Origin: Borrelia turicatae 91E135
GTDB taxonomy: Bacteria > Spirochaetota > Spirochaetia > Borreliales > Borreliaceae
Length of the DNA: 64,000 bases
Direction of reading: 5' to 3'
NCBI RefSeq assembly: GCF_000012085.2
Contig: NC_008710.1
Span: forward strand, 124,001 to 188,000
Shown here: positions 20,230 through 29,761 of the stretch, in pieces
How the letters are laid out: each line of letters begins with the position of its first letter
Position numbering within the stretch: the stretch's first letter is position 1
Made by a program: the position numbers and the translations under genes
Notes under the pieces: generated by a model
Told to the model about the DNA's origin: nothing
What the model saw: the letters and a program-made list of their open reading frames with translations, nothing else
Databases searched by the model: none

Positions 20230-20331
20230 GTAAAATATCTATTTCTTAATATAAGAAAATTTAACAATACTAATAATAATAATTTTTAACATAACATGAT
20301 AATAGTATCATATTGTAATATTATTACATTC

Positions 20332-20625
20332 ATGCATATTTTTAAAAAACTTTTTATAATATTCAACTTGATACTCATTTTATTAATCAAAATATATCAA
20401 AACACTCTTTCCAAAATCGTTGGTTTTCACTGCATATATGAACCTAGCTGTTCAAATTACGCACTAGAATGTCTCAAAAAATATAACATCATAACAGCTC
20501 TTATTTTAATTACATTAAGACTGCTTAGATGCAATGCTCTATTTAAAGGGGGGAGTGAATCATTGCCAACTGAAAAGCCAATATTAAATTCATTAAAAAT
20601 TTTTAAAACAAGATTAATTAAATAA
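20332..20625 (+). CDS. yidD: YidD-family membrane protein insertion factor
   Basis: This is a short YidD (formerly DUF37) protein with its signature: [13 protein letters not shown], then [16 protein letters not shown]. YidD is thought to help YidC insert membrane proteins. A hydrophobic N-terminal helix ([14 protein letters not shown]) would bind the membrane. I start it at the ATG at 20332 (97 residues); an in-frame ATG at 20296 would add 12 residues. Neither has a ribosome binding site, and a TATTAT at 20319-20324 would make the shorter one leaderless. Its end overlaps the convergent proX gene by 12 nt. Older annotations called it a hemolysin, which is not supported. Confidence 0.85.
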   Translation: MHIFKKLFIIFNLILILLIKIYQNTLSKIVGFHCIYEPSCSNYALECLKKYNIITALILITLRLLRCNALFKGGSESLPTEKPILNSLKIFKTRLIK

Positions 20626-21510
20626 ATCTTTGTATTTATCTGGAACCCAATTTTTGACATATTCTTTATGAAGATCAACGAATTCAACAGCATTCCCATA
20701 CTCATGTCCAGGCTCCTTATAATTTTTCTCTATTAAAGGCAACAACAAATCATCACCCCAATAAAAATTATCAAACAAATAATAAGCATCGGGATCAGCA
20801 TCCTCAAGTCCAATTCTAACAAGAGAATGAATACTCTCAGGGCCTCCCATTGACAACAAAGGATCATCTAAAAATTTAATATTATATTTGGTAAATGCCC
20901 AATGGGGCTTCCATAAAGGAACTAAAATCCACTCATGCTTTTTAATGGCAGATTCTAAACTTGCAAGCATTACGCTCTCACTTGAAGAGATGAGTTCATA
21001 TTCTTTATCCAATCCATAACGCTTGAGGGTTTCTTCTACAGAAAGCTGCGTACCCGCTCCAGCATCTATTCCTATCATTTTATTTTTAAATTCAGCTCCT
21101 CTACCCTTAAGTTCAGAAATGCTTGAAATTGTAACATAACTTGGCACCACAAATCCTTGTAATGTTCCTTCATAATTAGCACCAAGATCAACAAACTTAT
21201 CTTTAAATTTTTCATAATAAAATTTATCGGCCGTAGGTACCCATGCAGATACCATACCATCTACCTGCCCCGATGCTAAATACTGATACATTATAGATGT
21301 TGTAACAGGCAATATCTCCACATTATATCCTATTTTCTCAAAAACAACTTTCATAATATTGGTAGCAACCGTTTCTCCTATCCAATTAACATATGCAATC
21401 TTGACTGATCTTACACTTTTAAAGCCATTATCCTTAGAATTATCATTCTTATCACAAGAAAACAAAATTAAAATAAAACTTATAAAAACAGATATCAATA
21501 AACCTTTCAT
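20614..21510 (-). CDS. proX: Glycine betaine/proline ABC transporter substrate-binding lipoprotein
   Basis: The 298-residue protein has a lipoprotein signal ending in LFSC (Cys at about residue 19), then an OpuAC-type binding domain. Typical stretches are [19 protein letters not shown] after the signal and the Trp-rich [20 protein letters not shown] segment (about 195-214); aromatic residues of this type cage quaternary ammonium groups. It captures betaine or proline outside the inner membrane and passes it to ProW. The ATG at 21510 follows AGGAGAA. It is the last gene of the proV-proW-proX operon, and its end overlaps yidD on the other strand. Confidence 0.92.
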   Translation of the reverse strand: MKGLLISVFISFILILFSCDKNDNSKDNGFKSVRSVKIAYVNWIGETVATNIMKVVFEKIGYNVEILPVTTSIMYQYLASGQVDGMVSAWVPTADKFYYEKFKDKFVDLGANYEGTLQGFVVPSYVTISSISELKGRGAEFKNKMIGIDAGAGTQLSVEETLKRYGLDKEYELISSSESVMLASLESAIKKHEWILVPLWKPHWAFTKYNIKFLDDPLLSMGGPESIHSLVRIGLEDADPDAYYLFDNFYWGDDLLLPLIEKNYKEPGHEYGNAVEFVDLHKEYVKNWVPDKYKDLFN

Positions 21511-21546
21511 AGATCAATTCTCCTACTACTACATAAAAATAAAACA

Positions 21547-22446
21547 TTATTTATTATACATTTCCAAAAATCTTTTAAACTTATTTTCTTTTTTCACCCC
21601 ATAATTATCAGTATTTAAGTAACTAAACTTGATAAAAATAGCCTGCATAATTCTATCCAAAATAATAGCTATTACCACAACAGCTAATCCAGATATTAAG
21701 CCTTCACCAAAATGTAATCTCTCAACAGAATATATTACACTTCTACCAAGCCCTGATGAACCAACCATTGCCGCAATTACTATCATAGATATTGCCATCA
21801 TTATTGACTGATTAATTCCCTCTATTATGCTTTGCAGAGCCAATGGCAACTGGATCTGAAAAAGAATACGAATATTACTACTTCCAAAAGACTTTGCGGC
21901 CTCAATGACCTCCCCTGGAACTTGAATAATCCCTAGTCTTGTATATCTAATGACTGGGGGCATTGCAAAAATTATTGTAGCAAAAATAGCTGAAGATGTA
22001 CCCATACCAAAAAAAGGTATAGCTGGTATTAAATAAATAAACGGGGGCATTGCTTGCATTAAATCAAGCAATGGTTTTAAAAATACATAAAATTTTGAAT
22101 AATATCCACCTAAAATACCTATTAAAATTCCCCAAATTACCGAAAAGAAAACAGACACGAAAATAATTGATATCGTATCCATTGAAACTTCCCAAAGATT
22201 AAAATATAAAATAAAGCAAAATCCTAACATAATCAAAAGAGCTAATCTTTTCTTTAAAAATAAAAAGCTTAAAACACAAATTAGAATAATAAAAAAAACA
22301 GGATTAATCAAAAGAAACAACTTTTTCAAATTGTCATAAAAAAAAATTACGATTTTCGCAAACCCTATACCGTTAGAATCCGAAAAATTGTCAACTAAAA
22401 AATTAAAAGCCTTATCTATATTAGCAACTATAAAATCTCTATTCAT
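21547..22446 (-). CDS. proW: Glycine betaine/proline ABC transporter permease
   Basis: This 299-residue membrane protein has about six or seven hydrophobic spans and the ProW/OpuAB permease core, including the EAA-type loop near residues 183-205 (PGEVIEAAKSFGSSNIRILF) that docks onto the ATPase. It forms the membrane channel for the substrate delivered by ProX. The gene starts with ATG 6 nt after proV stops. Length and topology fit the family. Confidence 0.93.
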   Translation of the reverse strand: MNRDFIVANIDKAFNFLVDNFSDSNGIGFAKIVIFFYDNLKKLFLLINPVFFIILICVLSFLFLKKRLALLIMLGFCFILYFNLWEVSMDTISIIFVSVFFSVIWGILIGILGGYYSKFYVFLKPLLDLMQAMPPFIYLIPAIPFFGMGTSSAIFATIIFAMPPVIRYTRLGIIQVPGEVIEAAKSFGSSNIRILFQIQLPLALQSIIEGINQSIMMAISMIVIAAMVGSSGLGRSVIYSVERLHFGEGLISGLAVVVIAIILDRIMQAIFIKFSYLNTDNYGVKKENKFKRFLEMYNK

Positions 22447-22452
22447 ACATAA

Positions 22453-23571
22453 CTATCTCGCCAATAAACCAGCAATCTCCCCTAAATCAATGTATCCAAT
22501 AATATCATCTTGCTCACCTTTTATAATCAAATAATCCAACTTATTTAAATACTTAACAACACTTTTGATCTCATCATCCAAACCTAAATTTAAAGAAACA
22601 AGATTATTACATTTTTTATTAACAGACAAATCATACAAATTAAAATTATTATTCTCTTTTTCAAGAATAACATTACATTTATCAGTATCACCATTAAGAG
22701 TAAAATCCATTTTAATAATATCCTTAATTTTTAAAATATTTAAAACGGGAAGATTTTTAATAAAATTAGCTATAAAATCGGTTTTGGGATCTCTTAATAT
22801 TTCTAAGGGTCTACCCACCTGAACAATCTCACCATCCTTCATAAAAGCAATTCTATTTCCCAATTTAAAAGCTTCAATCAAATCATGAGTAATAAATACA
22901 ACCGTCTTTTTTAATTTGTCTACCAACCTTAAAAGCTCACATTGCATTTCTCCTCTAATTAAAGGATCAAGAGCTGAAAAAGCCTCATCCATTAAAAGTA
23001 TATCGGGGTTAACCACTAAAGCTCGTGCTATGCCTACTCTCTGTTTCATTCCACCTGAAAGCTCATTTATATATTTATATTCAGAATCTTCAAGCCCCAC
23101 AAGTTTTAAAATATCAAGAGCTCTTTGAATCCTAATTTTTTTAGGAACATTCTTAACTTCAAGTCCATAAGTCACATTCCTTAAAACATTCATATGTGGA
23201 AAAAGCCCAAAATTCTGAAAAACCATGGCAAATTTATCTTTTCTTAAAGCAGATAGTGCTTTTTGATTAATATCATTCATTTCAATATTATCCACCAAAA
23301 TAGACCCAGAATCGATTTTGTGTATACCATTCAAACATCTAACAAAAGTAGATTTACCACAACCTGACATACCCATAATAACTAAAATTTCATTCTCATA
23401 AACATCAAGACTGATATTTGCATTTGCAATAAAAACAGAAGATTCTTTGTAAATGTCAGATCTATCTTTACCACTCTCATAACTCTTTATAGCCTTAACT
23501 ATTTGTTTTTTATTTTTATTATAAGAAAATGTTTTATAAAGGTTCCTGACTTTAACACTAGCCTTAGACAA
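22453..23571 (-). CDS. proV: Glycine betaine/proline ABC transporter ATP-binding protein
   Basis: The 372-residue ATPase has Walker A GMSGCGKST (about residues 66-74), the ABC signature LSGGMKQRVGIARAL (about 168-182) and Walker B DILLMDEAFSALDP directly after. The N-terminal ~40 residues before the core are typical of ProV. The C-terminal ~110 residues are where ProV/OpuAA carry ionic-strength-sensing CBS domains; here only a short, divergent CBS-like remnant ending YIDLGEIAGLLAR is visible. It starts with TTG at 23571 behind AGGAG at 6-nt spacing. Two TATAAT boxes lie upstream (minus strand, 23626-23621 and 23599-23594), so the operon has its own promoter after the flaB terminator. Confidence 0.92.
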   Translation of the reverse strand: MSKASVKVRNLYKTFSYNKNKKQIVKAIKSYESGKDRSDIYKESSVFIANANISLDVYENEILVIMGMSGCGKSTFVRCLNGIHKIDSGSILVDNIEMNDINQKALSALRKDKFAMVFQNFGLFPHMNVLRNVTYGLEVKNVPKKIRIQRALDILKLVGLEDSEYKYINELSGGMKQRVGIARALVVNPDILLMDEAFSALDPLIRGEMQCELLRLVDKLKKTVVFITHDLIEAFKLGNRIAFMKDGEIVQVGRPLEILRDPKTDFIANFIKNLPVLNILKIKDIIKMDFTLNGDTDKCNVILEKENNNFNLYDLSVNKKCNNLVSLNLGLDDEIKSVVKYLNKLDYLIIKGEQDDIIGYIDLGEIAGLLAR

Positions 23572-23660
23572 AGCAAACTCCTAATGTAAAAACATTATAA
23601 TTCCATATAAATCAATATTAATTATACTAAAATATCAGAATTTTGATTGACACAAATAAA

Positions 23661-23688
23661 AATAAGGGTCTTTTAAGAGACCCTTATT
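23661..23688 (-). terminator. Strong intrinsic terminator of flaB
   Basis: A perfect 11-bp inverted repeat, AATAAGGGTCT (23661-23671) and AGACCCTTATT (23678-23688), has a 6-nt loop. It lies 12 nt after the flaB stop and on the minus strand is followed by a T-rich tail (TTTATTTG). It is by far the best hairpin in the window, in keeping with a very highly expressed gene, and it separates flaB from proV. Confidence 0.85.
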
Positions 23689-23700
23689 GAAAAATCAAAT

Positions 23701-24705
23701 TTATCTAAGCAATGATAATACATACTGAGGCACTTGATTTGCTTGTGCAATCATAGCCATTGCGGATTGTGTCAAAATGCTGTTAGTTGTAGATGCCACA
23801 ATTTCATCTGTCATTGTTGCATCTTGAATTTGAGCATAAGATGATTTTAAGTTTTCAATAGCATATTCTGTGCTAGCCTTAATAGACTCAAGTCTATTTT
23901 GGAAAGCACCAAGATTTGCTCTTTGATCACTTACCATTCTAATAGCATTTTCTATCTTTGAAAGTGACATATTAGCATCAATAGTAGTTGTAACATTAAC
24001 TGGAGAATTAACTCCACCTTGAGCTGGAGCTGCTGCTGGTGCTGGAGCAGCTTGAACTCCCTCTTGTTGTGCACCTTCCTGAGCTGGAGAAACCTGCGCA
24101 CCTTCACCTGCAAAAAGGTTTGCAACATTAGCTGCATAAATATTAACAGCAATTGCTTCATCCTGATTTGCACCCACATGTACTCTTAATGTCCATGAAG
24201 CTTGTGATCCAGCTAATGATGCTGGTGTGTTAATTTTTGCAGGTTGCATTCCAAGCTCTTCAGCTGTTTTTATATTTTGAGCAGCTGACTTGTTGGACAA
24301 CATATGCATTTGGTTGTATTGAGCTTGATCAGCAATTCTGTTGATTTCATCTGTAAGTTGCTCAATTTCAATTTGAATAGAACCTCTGTCTGCATCTGAA
24401 TATGTACCATTACCAGACTGCACAGCAAGTTCTTTCATTCTTACTAATACTTTCTCTACTTCATTTAAATTCCCTTCTGTTGTTTGAATAAAATTTATAG
24501 CCTTTGAAGTATTTCTAGAAGCCTGAGATAATCCTCTAATTTGAGCATTAATCTTTCCTGCAACACCCATTCCAGCAGCATCATCAGATGCACGATTAAT
24601 TCTATGCCCACTAGAAAGTTTTTCTTGAGTTTTGCTAAGATTAGCAGCATTAATGCTATTATTCCTTGAAGCATTTATAGCTGACGTATTATGATTTATG
24701 ATCAT
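23701..24705 (-). CDS. flaB: Major flagellin FlaB (periplasmic flagellar filament core)
   Basis: The 334-residue protein opens with the flagellin N-terminus (MIINHNTSAINASRN) and ends in the conserved C-terminal coiled-coil region (QVPQYVLSLLR). These D0/D1 ends pack into the filament core. The middle (about residues 190-245) is the short variable segment rich in Ala, Gln and Pro that distinguishes Borrelia species. There is no signal peptide because flagellins leave through the flagellar export apparatus. In Borrelia the filaments lie in the periplasm and also give the cell its wave shape. The ATG at 24705 is preceded by GGAGGA, held in a possible hairpin loop. Upstream is fliD. Confidence 0.98.
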   Translation of the reverse strand: MIINHNTSAINASRNNSINAANLSKTQEKLSSGHRINRASDDAAGMGVAGKINAQIRGLSQASRNTSKAINFIQTTEGNLNEVEKVLVRMKELAVQSGNGTYSDADRGSIQIEIEQLTDEINRIADQAQYNQMHMLSNKSAAQNIKTAEELGMQPAKINTPASLAGSQASWTLRVHVGANQDEAIAVNIYAANVANLFAGEGAQVSPAQEGAQQEGVQAAPAPAAAPAQGGVNSPVNVTTTIDANMSLSKIENAIRMVSDQRANLGAFQNRLESIKASTEYAIENLKSSYAQIQDATMTDEIVASTTNSILTQSAMAMIAQANQVPQYVLSLLR

Positions 24706-24706
24706 A

Positions 24707-24725
24707 TATCATTTCCTCCGTGATA
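24707..24725 (-). promoter_or_regulatory. flaB leader hairpin presenting GGAGGA: candidate CsrA site
   Basis: On the minus strand TATCA (24725-24721) and TGATA (24711-24707) pair around a 9-nt loop CGGAGGAAA that contains the Shine-Dalgarno sequence. A GGA in a hairpin loop over the ribosome site is the classic CsrA target, and csrA lies in this window. A possible promoter (TTGTCT 24756-24751, 17 nt, TATTAA 24733-24728) would start transcription near 24721 and remove part of the stem; a start further upstream would keep it. Confidence 0.45.
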
Positions 24726-24826
24726 AATTAATATAATTTTTTGATATTTTAGACAAATCCATTCGTCTTTTTAAAAGGATATCACAAAAACAAGAAAAAA
24801 ATAAATACAATATTAATTTAAATTTG

Positions 24827-26827
24827 TTATCTGTTTTGCCTCTGAAGATTCAAAGACTTAAGGATTTCCTCTTGCTCCTTCATACGCTTCACAGTGAAAT
24901 CCAAAGTATTAAGTTCTCCTTCAACCTTTTGCTCTCTTTCCTCATACTTCTTTTTATAATCTTCAACCACATTTTTCTGATTGGGAATTTTGAGATCATA
25001 ATTTCTGATCTTATTATAAATAAATCCTCCAGAACTTATCAAAGGAGATAAATAATCGCCCAGCATCTTAGCAAGTCCATCATCATAAATGCGGTCATCA
25101 TTAAAATCAACTGCAAAAAGTTCCTTGACTGAATTAATATTGCTTTGTATTATCTCATTAAATTTTTTCTCGTCAAGCCCTAAATAACGAGAAAGCCCTC
25201 CTGATGAAGACATAGAATTAGTAAACACCCCTATTTGATTGATAATCGAAAAATTAGGATCATTAGTCCTATAAGAATTAAACATGATTAATTCTAATCT
25301 TGATCTAAGATTTTTCAATGCAAACTCCGTCCTAAGGATTCCCAAATTCTTATAAGCTTCTTCCCTCTCTTCATCACTGAAATAGGACCATTCTTCAAGT
25401 ACATCTGATTTTTGACCTTCCAAATTACTCTCATTTGAACTTACAATATTAATTTCAGCAAGAACCTGATTATAAGCTACCAAAAAATCTAATAAAAGTT
25501 TTTTAATTCCCTCATAATCAGGCTCAACTCGAACAACGATAGTATCATCTGATGCTTGTTTTAAATTCAATGTAACATTAGGAATTAAATCATTAACGGT
25601 ATTCGAATCACGCTCAACATCAACTCCATCAAACTTCACCTTTGCATTTTCTGCAAAGCTCTTGGCATTTATTGGCAAGAAACCATCTCTATTCTTTGGA
25701 TCAAAGATCTCAATATTGCGAATAACAAAAACCTTATTATTAACTTTATTTTCGATATTGATCTCTTTTAAATCCAAAAGTGAACCTATTTCAACCTCGA
25801 CTTTTTCAAAATCACTTGCAACATTTATTGGGGGCAATTCCAAGGAATTTGTACCACTATGAATTTTAATCATATTCATCTGAATATACTTTCTCTCTTT
25901 CAAAGGAAGTTTATGATCAGATTCAAGATTAATTATACTATCTTCACCCTCAACCTTAGCATCCTCAAATGTAGCCTCGCCAGGATTAAAAACAATCTCG
26001 TTTAAAATGCCTTTATCATCTGAATCATAATATTTAATTTCAAATTTAATTTTACTTCTACTACTAACCTCAATATTTTCTGGAATACTTATTGAAATCT
26101 CTGAGAGAGGCTCTAATACAATATCATCCTTATCAAGAAAAATTTTATTACTACTACTTTGTTGACTATTAATAATTTCTGTTAAATTAGGACTAAAATT
26201 TGTTGTAAGCTCACTTAAAATACCTATCTGTTTAGCAAGATTTAAAGCTTCACCTTTCATGACAAGTTTATTGTTTTCACCTTCCTTTAAAGACCGCAAA
26301 ATCAACCTACTATTTCCAGCACTATCACTTCTCACAACTTTAGCAGATAAAAACCCCTTGCCTCGATTATTAATATCCTTTACAAGAGACTCAATATCTC
26401 CATTATTCCTAATCTTAATCTCTTTATTACCAACTAAAAATATATAGTCTCCTGAAGGAATACTAATCTCCTTTTGTTTAAAATTCGCAGATAAAAAAAT
26501 ATCGGAACTTGCTATTTGATTAACATCAATTTTATAAGTTTCATTTTTAGCTCCATAACGAGCGGATAAAGAGAGAACATCATTATTACTAGAATTACCT
26601 GACATGTAATTAAAAGGACTATTAAGAGAGGTGATTTGCCTTGCAAGTGAATTTAAAGTAGAAATCTTTTTATTAATCATTTGCCAAGCTCGTTTCTCTT
26701 GCTCTAAGTTTTCAAGCTTTTTTACAGATGAATCTATCTTGGCCTTATCAGGTTTAAGCATCGATTCACGGATTTCTTTAGTATTATATTTATTATCCAC
26801 ACCTGGAACAAAAAATCCAGAAGACAT
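24827..26827 (-). CDS. fliD: Flagellar hook-associated protein 2 (filament cap)
   Basis: The 666-residue protein matches FliD: an N-terminal region SSGFFVPGVDNKYNTKEI followed by a coiled coil with KLENLEQEKRAWQMINKKIS (about 37-56), and a C-terminal region with a DGLAKMLGDYL motif followed by a terminal coiled coil. FliD caps the growing filament and promotes flagellin folding. It is longer than enterobacterial FliD, as is common in spirochaetes. The ATG at 26827 follows AAGGGG at 7-nt spacing. It is upstream of flaB on the same strand but separated by 121 nt with flaB signals, and divergent from nagA. Confidence 0.93.
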   Translation of the reverse strand: MSSGFFVPGVDNKYNTKEIRESMLKPDKAKIDSSVKKLENLEQEKRAWQMINKKISTLNSLARQITSLNSPFNYMSGNSSNNDVLSLSARYGAKNETYKIDVNQIASSDIFLSANFKQKEISIPSGDYIFLVGNKEIKIRNNGDIESLVKDINNRGKGFLSAKVVRSDSAGNSRLILRSLKEGENNKLVMKGEALNLAKQIGILSELTTNFSPNLTEIINSQQSSSNKIFLDKDDIVLEPLSEISISIPENIEVSSRSKIKFEIKYYDSDDKGILNEIVFNPGEATFEDAKVEGEDSIINLESDHKLPLKERKYIQMNMIKIHSGTNSLELPPINVASDFEKVEVEIGSLLDLKEINIENKVNNKVFVIRNIEIFDPKNRDGFLPINAKSFAENAKVKFDGVDVERDSNTVNDLIPNVTLNLKQASDDTIVVRVEPDYEGIKKLLLDFLVAYNQVLAEINIVSSNESNLEGQKSDVLEEWSYFSDEEREEAYKNLGILRTEFALKNLRSRLELIMFNSYRTNDPNFSIINQIGVFTNSMSSSGGLSRYLGLDEKKFNEIIQSNINSVKELFAVDFNDDRIYDDGLAKMLGDYLSPLISSGGFIYNKIRNYDLKIPNQKNVVEDYKKKYEEREQKVEGELNTLDFTVKRMKEQEEILKSLNLQRQNR

Positions 26828-27002
26828 TACAACACCCCTTAATTAGAAATTTTAACATAAAAAATATAAATTTTTACACACAAAATCATATCTTACTTCA
26901 AAACTAACAACAGAGCTCCCATTAAAAGACAAATAAAAAAAACAAGCATCTTTAAAAAAGATATTTGCTTATAGTAAAATTTAAGTCTATAGGAGAGTAA
27001 AT

Positions 27003-28208
27003 ATGCCAAATTTTTGTTTATTCAATTCAAAATCTGTTCTGACAGGAAATGATAAAATAGACAATTCAGCAGTCCTTATTAAAGACAGTAAAATCTTTGA
27101 TATCGTAACAGCTGATCGACTTGAAAAAATTGATCTACAAAACTATGAAATGATTGATGTTAAGGGAAACTATATCACACCTGGTCTTTATGACAATCAC
27201 ATACATGGATTTCACGGATACGGAACCGACCAATGCTCAACAAACTCAATAATTAAAATGTCACAATATTTAGCAGAGTATGGAGTAGTAGGATTTTTAC
27301 CAACACTATATCCACGTCCAACTGAAGAAATGATTGAAACAATCAAAGCATGTACCGCAGCAATAGGCAAAGAAAAGGGTGCAAAAATTTTAGGACTTCA
27401 TCTTGAAGGACCATTTTTCTCTCCTGAAAAAAAAGGCGCCCATCCTACCTCCTATCTTCAACAACCAAGCATTGAAGTTATGAAAAAATTTATAGACGCT
27501 GCGGGGGGTACCTTTACGGATTCGTTCGGAAGAAAAAGAACAAATATTGCAACAATGACCGTTGCACCTGAACTTAAAGGCATGAGAGAGCTTGCAATGT
27601 TTTGCATGGAAAACAACATCACACTTCAAGCAGGACATACTAATGCAAAATATGAAAATATGATTGAGGGCTTTCAAGTAGGCATACTTCACACAACACA
27701 CTTTTTCAACGCAATGTCAAAACTTGATCACAGAAATCCAAATGCAATAGGAGCAACTTTAATCCACGGGGATGTATCTTGTGAAATTATTGCTGATGGA
27801 CATCATATTCATCCAAAACTTGTTTTAATGCTTAGGAAACTTAAAGACATAAGCAAATTAGTGCTTGTAACTGATGGATTAACCCCAACACTACAACCAT
27901 CTGGAAAATTAATAGCTAATGGAGAAGAAGTATACCTTAACGATGACGGATTATTTCATATTGTAGAAAGCGACACAATTGCAGGATCGGCTCTCACAAT
28001 GATACAAGGCATTAAAAATTTAGTAGAATTTGGATATAGCTTAAGCGATGCCATTCAAGCAAGTTCATACAATCCAATAAGGATAATTAATCTTGAAAAA
28101 AAAGGATTAATATGTCATGGTTATGATGCAAATATAAATGTCCTTGACAAAGACTTAGATTTAAAATTAACAATGATAGAATCAAAAATCATTTTCAATA
28201 AACTTTGA
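27003..28208 (+). CDS. nagA: N-acetylglucosamine-6-phosphate deacetylase
   Basis: The 401-residue amidohydrolase removes acetate from GlcNAc-6-phosphate. The metal and substrate motifs are visible: [13 protein letters not shown] (near residue 64), [16 protein letters not shown] (near 133), [19 protein letters not shown] (near 236), DGHHIHP (near 264) and VTDG. It provides glucosamine-6-phosphate for NagB, allowing use of chitobiose or GlcNAc from tick or host and supplying cell-wall precursors. An AGGAGAG site precedes the ATG. nagB follows 32 nt later on the same transcript. Confidence 0.95.
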   Translation: MPNFCLFNSKSVLTGNDKIDNSAVLIKDSKIFDIVTADRLEKIDLQNYEMIDVKGNYITPGLYDNHIHGFHGYGTDQCSTNSIIKMSQYLAEYGVVGFLPTLYPRPTEEMIETIKACTAAIGKEKGAKILGLHLEGPFFSPEKKGAHPTSYLQQPSIEVMKKFIDAAGGTFTDSFGRKRTNIATMTVAPELKGMRELAMFCMENNITLQAGHTNAKYENMIEGFQVGILHTTHFFNAMSKLDHRNPNAIGATLIHGDVSCEIIADGHHIHPKLVLMLRKLKDISKLVLVTDGLTPTLQPSGKLIANGEEVYLNDDGLFHIVESDTIAGSALTMIQGIKNLVEFGYSLSDAIQASSYNPIRIINLEKKGLICHGYDANINVLDKDLDLKLTMIESKIIFNKL

Positions 28209-28240
28209 TTTTATTCATTTATAAATATAAGGAGCAACAA

Positions 28241-29044
28241 ATGAGATTAATCATTAGATCTAACTATAATGACATTTCAAAATGGGCTGCTAATCATGTA
28301 GCTATGAGAATAAAAAAGTTTTCACCAACAAAAGAAAAACCATTCATTTTAGGACTTCCAACGGGTAGCTCACCAATTGGAATGTATAAACATTTAATTG
28401 AAATGAATAAACTTGGAAAAATTTCATTTGAAAATGTAGTCACATTCAATATGGATGAATACATAAAATTAGATAAAAATCATCCTGAAAGCTATCACTC
28501 ATTTATGTGGAGCAACTTTTTTTCACATATAGATATCAAAAAAGAAAATATACACATGTTAAATGGTAATGCTACTAATCTTATAAATGAATGTGAAGAA
28601 TATGAAAACAAAATTAAATCTTACGGTGGTATTATGCTTTTTGTAGGAGGAATTGGACCTGATGGTCATATTGCCTTTAATGAACCCGGATCATCACTGA
28701 GCTCAAGAACAAGAATTAAAACTTTGACTCAAGACACAATTATCGCAAACTCAAGGTTTTTTGAAAATGATATTAATAAAGTTCCCAAAAGTGCCTTAAC
28801 AGTAGGAGTAGGAACGATTATGGATTCAAAAGAAATTATGATTATAGTAAATGGACATAACAAAGCAAGAGCATTAAAACATGCTATTGAAAAAGGAGTA
28901 AATCATATGTGGACAATTAGTGCTCTACAGTTACATAAAAACGCAATCATAGTATCAGACGAAGCTGCAACATATGAACTAAAAGTCGGCACAGTAAAGT
29001 ATTTCAATGATATCGAAAGAGATAATTTTAATAACGACATATAA
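28241..29044 (+). CDS. nagB: Glucosamine-6-phosphate deaminase
   Basis: This enzyme converts glucosamine-6-phosphate to fructose-6-phosphate and ammonia, feeding glycolysis. Motifs are [14 protein letters not shown] (near residue 38), [20 protein letters not shown] with the catalytic Asp (near 70) and [17 protein letters not shown] with the catalytic His (near 136). I start it at the ATG at 28241 (267 residues), which has AAGGAGC just upstream; an open frame extending to 28205 overlaps nagA and has no ribosome site. Confidence 0.95.
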   Translation: MRLIIRSNYNDISKWAANHVAMRIKKFSPTKEKPFILGLPTGSSPIGMYKHLIEMNKLGKISFENVVTFNMDEYIKLDKNHPESYHSFMWSNFFSHIDIKKENIHMLNGNATNLINECEEYENKIKSYGGIMLFVGGIGPDGHIAFNEPGSSLSSRTRIKTLTQDTIIANSRFFENDINKVPKSALTVGVGTIMDSKEIMIIVNGHNKARALKHAIEKGVNHMWTISALQLHKNAIIVSDEAATYELKVGTVKYFNDIERDNFNNDI

Positions 29045-29077
29045 CATTATTAATTTCTAAAGATAGTAAATACAACA

Positions 29078-29117
29078 TAAACTAAGCACAAGACATAAAT
29101 TCTTTAAGCTTAGTTTA
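29078..29117. terminator. Possible bidirectional terminator between nagB and sodA
   Basis: TAAACTAAGC (29078-29087) and GCTTAGTTTA (29108-29117) form a perfect 10-bp inverted repeat with a 20-nt loop, midway between the convergent nagB and sodA genes. The loop is long and there is no clear U-run, so it may instead be an mRNA-stabilising hairpin. Confidence 0.45.
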
Positions 29118-29136
29118 CGAAACGCTTAAAATAACA

Positions 29137-29748
29137 TTATTCTACGATTTCATTATATACTCTTGAAACCTCTTCCCAATTTAAAACCTTAAAGAACGCA
29201 TCAATATATTCAACTCTTCTATTTTGATATTTAAGATAATAAGCATGTTCCCAAACATCAATACCTAAAATAGGTTTATAGTCTTCCATCAAAGGACTGT
29301 CCTGATTTGGTCTTGATATTATTTGCAATTCTTTACTTGCATGAAGAACTAGCCAAGCCCAACCACTTCCAAAAACATTAATAGCTGAATCTCTTAAGGC
29401 CATCTTAAGATTATCAAGACTGCCAAAAGTAGCATTTACATGCTCTTCAAAATTTTCTAAAATATTATCTTTGTTACCAGGTCTCAAAATCCTAAAATAC
29501 AAAGTATGATTAGAATACCCACCAGCATTATTCCTAATAGCTGCTTGGAACTCTTTGGGAAATCGCTGAATATTTTTTAATATACTTTCAATATCCTGAG
29601 AATAATTTATTTCTGTCTTCTCAAGAACAGAATTTAAATTTACTGTATATGCATTATGATGTTTACTATGATGAATTTCCATTGTCTTAGCATCAATATA
29701 TGGCTCTAAAACATCATAAGCATAACCAAGTTCTGGTAATTTAAACAT
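29137..29748 (-). CDS. sodA: Superoxide dismutase, Mn/Fe type
   Basis: The 203-residue enzyme converts superoxide to hydrogen peroxide and oxygen. Metal ligands are H26 ([14 protein letters not shown]), the His in [10 protein letters not shown] (near 80) and the Asp and His of [13 protein letters not shown] (near 165). NQDSPLM is typical of the Mn branch, in line with the Mn-dependent SodA known in B. burgdorferi. The start at 29748 is fixed by GGAGGATTTT directly upstream; the open frame continues to 29829 but overlaps secA. It follows secA by 13 nt, so the two may be cotranscribed. Confidence 0.95.
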   Translation of the reverse strand: MFKLPELGYAYDVLEPYIDAKTMEIHHSKHHNAYTVNLNSVLEKTEINYSQDIESILKNIQRFPKEFQAAIRNNAGGYSNHTLYFRILRPGNKDNILENFEEHVNATFGSLDNLKMALRDSAINVFGSGWAWLVLHASKELQIISRPNQDSPLMEDYKPILGIDVWEHAYYLKYQNRRVEYIDAFFKVLNWEEVSRVYNEIVE

Positions 29749-29761
29749 AAAATCCTCCTTT

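Noticed and set aside
20296..20625. YidD frame as a hemolysin
   Set aside because: The CSNYALE and RLLRC...GG motifs are those of YidD, and nothing toxin-like is visible; the old name is a legacy label.
23952..24179. A Gln/Leu-rich 75-codon frame inside flaB
   Set aside because: It is an alternative frame of the Ala/Gln/Pro-coding variable region of flaB, with low complexity from that bias.
27390..27701. A 103-codon open frame antisense to nagA
   Set aside because: It mirrors conserved nagA codons, has odd Cys/His/Phe content and no initiation signals.
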